A stretch of 9,485 bases of DNA, taken from contig URCM01000112.1 of the NCBI GenBank assembly GCA_900546355.1, forward strand, positions 1-9,485, in the 5' to 3' direction. The position numbers and the translations under genes were made by a program. A model generated the notes under the pieces. The model was not told the origin of the DNA, did not search any database, and was given only the letters and a program-made list of their open reading frames with translations. Positions 6,603 through 9,485 of the stretch are shown here, in pieces (positions within the stretch are counted from its first letter, which is position 1; each line of letters opens with the position of its first letter). The DNA comes from an uncultured Bacteroides sp. (GTDB lineage Bacteria; Bacteroidota; Bacteroidia; Bacteroidales; Bacteroidaceae).

Positions 6603-7691
6603 ATGAAAAAACTGATTGTATCCTGCATCCTGTGCCTGATGGCATCGCTTGGCTATGCCCAAGAAACCGATACCCTGCTCACGGCAGCCGACACACTGAC
6701 ATCGAAAGAACTTCGACGCCAGCGAGTAGCCAACCGGAACTTCCATTATAACATCTTGGGAGGCCCCAGCTTCAGCCCCGACTTTGGTTTCTTGGTAGGG
6801 GGCAGCGCGCTGATGACTTTCCGCATGAACCCGAAAGACACCACCATGCGCCGCTCGGTACTTCCTTTTGCCATGGCTTTCATCTTTAAAGGCGGACTGA
6901 ACATCATGGTCAAGCCTCAATTATTTTTCAAGAACGACAAGTTTCGTATCTTCGGGCAGTTTTCCTATAAGAATACCCAGGAAAACTTTTACGGCGTGGG
7001 CTATTCCACCAACAAACACTATGAACGGAGCGACTCGACCAGCCAGTACCGGTACAGTGGCATCCAGATAAACCCCTGGTTCTTGTTCCGCATCAAGGAA
7101 ACAGACTGGTTTATCGGTCCGCAAATCGACCTGAACTACGATAAGATTTCCAATCCCGCCAAGCATTTGGCGGAACAAGAAGACTACAAGAATGCGGGAG
7201 GAACGGAGAATGGTTACGAGAATTTCAGTTCAGGGCTCGGCTTCCTAATCACCTACGACACACGCGACATCCCGGCCAATCCCTACAAAGGACTTTATTT
7301 CGATATCCGCGGGTTGCTCTATCAAAAATGGTTAGGGAGCGATACTGATTTTTACCGCTTCGAGTTAGACTACCGCCAGTATAAATCGCTGGGAGAACGG
7401 AAAGTGCTCGCCTGGACGGTGCAGACCAAAAATGTATTCGGAAAGAACATTCCTTTAAATAAATATGTATTGAGCGGCACCCCGTTCGACTTACGGGGCT
7501 ATTACATGGGACAATACCGCGACAAATCTTCACACATCGCTTTAGTGGAATACCGGCAAATGTTCAATACCGACCGAAGCAACTGGCTGAAACGAATCAT
7601 CCACCATCTGGGATTCGTAGCTTGGGGAGGTGCAGGATTTATGGGTCCGAACCCGGGAAAGATAGAAGGCGTGCTTCCAATGCAGGCTTAG
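6603..7691 (+). CDS. BamA/TamA-like outer membrane barrel protein, frameshifted near the C-terminus
   Basis: The frame gives 362 residues. Residues 1-19 are a signal peptide (MKK, hydrophobic core, cleavage after GYA before Gln20). The mature part reads as alternating beta strands with aromatic belts, starting with GGPSFSPDFGFLVGG (53-67). The bacterial surface antigen signature YDTRDIPANPYKGLYFDI (218-235) and the Omp85-type LRGYYMGQYRD (297-307) place it with the BamA/TamA superfamily barrel, but without POTRA domains. Its role is unknown; relatives insert or move proteins or lipids at the outer membrane. The frame stops at 7689-7691 inside the final strands, after PGKIEGVLP. The lost end is recovered in another frame (7679-7798), so this copy is either inactive or affected by a sequencing error. 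It is divergent from pepT and convergent with the purF-like gene. Confidence 0.85.
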   Translation: MKKLIVSCILCLMASLGYAQETDTLLTAADTLTSKELRRQRVANRNFHYNILGGPSFSPDFGFLVGGSALMTFRMNPKDTTMRRSVLPFAMAFIFKGGLNIMVKPQLFFKNDKFRIFGQFSYKNTQENFYGVGYSTNKHYERSDSTSQYRYSGIQINPWFLFRIKETDWFIGPQIDLNYDKISNPAKHLAEQEDYKNAGGTENGYENFSSGLGFLITYDTRDIPANPYKGLYFDIRGLLYQKWLGSDTDFYRFELDYRQYKSLGERKVLAWTVQTKNVFGKNIPLNKYVLSGTPFDLRGYYMGQYRDKSSHIALVEYRQMFNTDRSNWLKRIIHHLGFVAWGGAGFMGPNPGKIEGVLPMQA

Positions 7692-7798
7692 GCTTACGCA
7701 TCGAGGTGCAACCCCGCATGAATGTCCGGCTGGATTTCGGGCGTAACTTCATCAACAAGCAGAACTTGTTCTATTTCAATATGACGGAAGCGTTCTAA
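7679..7798 (+). pseudogene. Out-of-frame C-terminal end of the BamA/TamA-like protein
   Basis: Re-reading one base back after Pro359 (CCA at 7677-7679, then AAT at 7679-7681) gives NAGLGLRIEVQPRMNVRLD and then FGRNFINKQNLFYFNMTEAF, ending at TAA 7796-7798. This has the beta-strand pattern of a barrel end and finishes in the terminal Phe expected of the beta-signal read by the BAM machinery. The joined product would be about 398 residues. The simplest cause is loss of one A in a CCAAAT run. No slippery heptamer of the X-XXY-YYZ type is present at the site, so programmed frameshifting is unlikely. Confidence 0.8.
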
Positions 7799-7872
7799 TA
7801 GTTAATAATTAATAGTGAATGATGAGAGGCTATAAAAAAACTCCGTTATTCACTATTAATTATTAACTATTA
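7796..7872. terminator. Perfect 25-bp inverted repeat between convergent genes
   Basis: The 25 bases at 7796-7820 are the exact reverse complement of 7848-7872, and pairing continues inward with G-U pairs and GAG/CTC around a loop holding TATAAAAAAA. The left arm begins on the stop codon of the restored outer membrane protein frame; the right arm ends 18 bp past the purF-like stop. A long hairpin in this position can stop or process transcripts from both directions, although it is AT-rich and lacks a U-tail outside the stem. Arm sequences are built of overlapping TTAATA/TAATTA words, and the AGTGAAT...ATTCACT core is shared with 5123-5197, suggesting a dispersed repeat family. Confidence 0.75.
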
Positions 7873-7890
7873 ATTGTTAATTGCCAATTG

Positions 7891-9297
7891 TCAAAAGTGG
7901 CTTGACCCGTCGAAGCAATGGGTGCAAACTTTACATTTCGGCAAACCGATTGCCTTCACTAAAGTCTCTACGGTATTAAACTTCAATGAAGTCAGCCCGA
8001 AACGTGCACGGATACGTTCTACCAGCTCTTTGTATTCGGGTGAATCGGTCGTTGCGTATTTTTCAAGCTTCGCATCGCCATCACCTTCTATTTCCTTGAT
8101 GATGCGGCGGGTAATCAGTTCCATATCGCTTTTCGATGAGGTAAAACCAATAAACGGACAGCCGTAAATCAACGGCGGACAAGCGATGCGCATGTGGATT
8201 TCCTTTGCCCCGTAATCGAACAGAATCTTCACATTGTCGCGCAGCTGGGTGCCGCGCACAATCGAATCATCGCAAAACAACACACGCTTTCCTTCCAGCA
8301 TGGCACGGTTGGGAATCAACTTCATCTTGGCCACCAACGAACGCATCTCCTGGTTGCTGGGCGTAAAACTGCGCGGCCATGTCGGCGTGTACTTAGCGAT
8401 GCCCCGATGATAAGGCACTCCCTTTCCTTCGGCATATCCTAACGCCATACCTACGCCCGAATCTGGAATACCGCAAGCACAATCCACTTCCGACTCATCG
8501 GTACGCCCCATTTCATAACCGCTCTTGAAGCGGACTTCTTCTACGTTTCTTCCTTCGTAGCAAGATACCGGGAAACCATAATACACCCACAAGAAAGAAC
8601 ATACCTGCATTTCCTCGTTGGGTTTCCGAAGCTGTTCGATGCCATTCGCACGCACCCGGACAATCTCGCCCGGACCAATATAGCTGTCTATCTCGTAATC
8701 CAGATTGGGCAAGCTGCACGATTCGCTTGTCACTGCATAGGCTCCTTCTTTCTTACCGATGATAATCGGCGTACGTCCCAGCTTGTCGCGTGCGGCTATA
8801 ATGCCATCCTCAGTCAACAACAACATCGAGCACGAACCCTTTACCTTATTATATACGTTCTCGATACCTTCCACAAAATTCTTTCCCTGCACAATCAACA
8901 GCGCGACCAATTCCGTGGGATTGGTCTTTCCCATACTCATCTCGGCAAAATGCATATTCGCATCGAGCAATTCCTTTTCCAATTCGGCGATGTTATTGAT
9001 TTTAGCGACCGTTACAATCGCAAACCGCCCTAAATGCGAATTAATCATAATCGGCTGCGGATCGGTATCGCTAATCACACCGATACCCGACTTGCCCTTA
9101 AACTTTGATAATTCCGATTCGAACTTCGTACGAAAATACGAATTGTCTATGCTGTGAATCGAACGCGCGAAGCCTTCCTTTTCGTCATACGTAGCCATCC
9201 CTGCACGTTTGGTACCCAAGTGCGAATTATAATCCGTACCATAGAACAAATCGGTAACACATTCAGCCATTGAGACTGTTCCGAAAAAACCACCCAT
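7891..9297 (-). CDS. purF: PurF-like amidophosphoribosyltransferase lacking the glutaminase nucleophile
   Basis: A 468-residue protein with the two-domain build of PurF, which makes phosphoribosylamine from PRPP and glutamine in the first step of purine synthesis. The C-terminal phosphoribosyltransferase domain is intact: VLFCDDSIVRGTQL (339-352) is the PRPP loop and CGIPDSGVGMALGYA (275-289) is also typical. Four cysteines match the places of the [4Fe-4S] ligands of B. subtilis-type PurF: Cys233 (QVCSFLW), Cys380 (IYGCPF), and Cys458/Cys461 (CTHCFDG). The N-terminal glutaminase domain is degenerate. Canonical PurF starts with a nucleophilic Cys directly after Met (MCG), while this one starts MGGFFG. 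The glutamine-binding Arg region (GHVRYAT) reads GIGVISD (71-77), and the oxyanion Asn-Gly region (HNGN) reads TVAKINN (96-102). It may use free ammonia or have another role; the symbol reflects homology only. It has its own promoter upstream. Confidence 0.88.
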   Translation of the reverse strand: MGGFFGTVSMAECVTDLFYGTDYNSHLGTKRAGMATYDEKEGFARSIHSIDNSYFRTKFESELSKFKGKSGIGVISDTDPQPIMINSHLGRFAIVTVAKINNIAELEKELLDANMHFAEMSMGKTNPTELVALLIVQGKNFVEGIENVYNKVKGSCSMLLLTEDGIIAARDKLGRTPIIIGKKEGAYAVTSESCSLPNLDYEIDSYIGPGEIVRVRANGIEQLRKPNEEMQVCSFLWVYYGFPVSCYEGRNVEEVRFKSGYEMGRTDESEVDCACGIPDSGVGMALGYAEGKGVPYHRGIAKYTPTWPRSFTPSNQEMRSLVAKMKLIPNRAMLEGKRVLFCDDSIVRGTQLRDNVKILFDYGAKEIHMRIACPPLIYGCPFIGFTSSKSDMELITRRIIKEIEGDGDAKLEKYATTDSPEYKELVERIRARFGLTSLKFNTVETLVKAIGLPKCKVCTHCFDGSSHF

Positions 9298-9351
9298 CTT
9301 CTTCTCTATATATTAAATTAAAGTAAAATACATGAATTCTCAAATTCTGCG

Positions 9352-9359
9352 CAAAAATA
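9352..9359 (-). promoter_or_regulatory. Predicted -7 element of the purF-like gene
   Basis: On the minus strand TATTTTTG (9359 to 9352) matches TAnnTTTG and lies about 55 bp before the ATG at 9297, leaving an untranslated leader of roughly 48 nt. A weak -33 candidate (TCTG) lies 18 bp further upstream. No purine-type riboswitch fold could be recognised in the leader. Confidence 0.5.
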
Positions 9360-9409
9360 CGGAAAAAACGGCAAGCGCAGAAGAATTTATCGAGGAAAAT
9401 CACGAAGCC

Positions 9410-9485
9410 CTATCTTCTTCCCGCTCCATTGTAAGAAGCTGTTTTGAATTTCTCCAAAAAGTTTTTCTTGGCTTGATGTATCCGT
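9410..9485 (-). CDS. Possible C-terminal end of an upstream gene (partial, doubtful)
   Basis: On the minus strand one frame enters from the right edge and ends at TAG (9412-9410), giving RIHQAKKNFLEKFKTASYNG and then AGRR. This basic tail and its position 112 bp before the purF-like gene suit the end of a neighbouring gene. However, two other minus-strand frames and a plus-strand frame from an ATG at 9332 are also open here, and the piece is too short to assign a family. Confidence 0.25.
   Translation of the reverse strand, partial: RIHQAKKNFLEKFKTASYNGAGRR

Noticed and set aside
7677..7691. Programmed -1 frameshift in the outer membrane protein gene
   Set aside because: The site CTTCCAATG is not a slippery heptamer and no strong downstream stem is placed at the right distance. 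A one-base loss explains it better.
8759..9157. Antisense open frames within the purF-like gene and similar ones inside gcvT, pepT and the Crp-type gene
   Set aside because: They mirror strongly supported coding frames and show no independent domain or promoter.
9332..9485. Plus-strand frame starting MNSQILRKNT and open to the right edge
   Set aside because: It runs antisense through the likely purF-like promoter, has no fitting promoter or recognisable domain, and competes with open minus-strand frames. Cannot be excluded without more sequence.

Overview
The window looks like chromosomal DNA of a gut-type Bacteroidales bacterium (Bacteroides, Phocaeicola, Parabacteroides or a close relative). 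Several start regions carry TAnnTTTG-like -7 elements, and most genes lack a Shine-Dalgarno sequence. The protein families (peptidase T, glycine cleavage T protein, a BamA-like outer membrane barrel, an unusual PurF, a Bacteroidales-style AraC regulator) and the moderate GC content fit this group. This assignment comes from family recognition and promoter style, not from a database search.

Layout. (1) Positions 1-2453 form an export module. An MFS transporter (cut by the window edge) and an SMR transporter lie in one minus-strand operon. They are divergent from a Crp/Fnr-type regulator, which is followed by an EamA/DMT transporter on the plus strand. The divergent intergenic region holds two near-identical palindromes 22 bp apart, the most likely operators of the regulator. 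(2) Positions 2454-2922 are a gene-poor stretch with short repeats and hairpins, followed by an AraC-family regulator (2923-3822). (3) Between the convergent araC-like gene and gcvT is a compact cluster of four 13-bp motifs at an exact 23-bp period, folding into two strong dyads. (4) pepT and gcvT lie on the minus strand, probably co-transcribed, with a long imperfect hairpin in the 111-bp gap. (5) Divergent from pepT is a BamA/TamA-like outer membrane protein whose last 39 or so codons are out of frame. (6) A perfect 25-bp inverted repeat separates it from a convergent purF-like gene, whose promoter lies near the right edge.

Most notable. The PurF-like protein keeps the PRPP-binding loop and four candidate Fe-S cysteines but has lost the N-terminal nucleophile cysteine and other glutaminase residues. 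The 3865-3948 repeat cluster is highly ordered and unexplained by any gene. The tandem operator pair sits at activator-like distances from the predicted SMR/MFS promoter. The MFS gene carries an 11-nt perfect Shine-Dalgarno match, unusual for this phylum. I do not see a clear new defence or mobile system; most of the window is housekeeping and transport.
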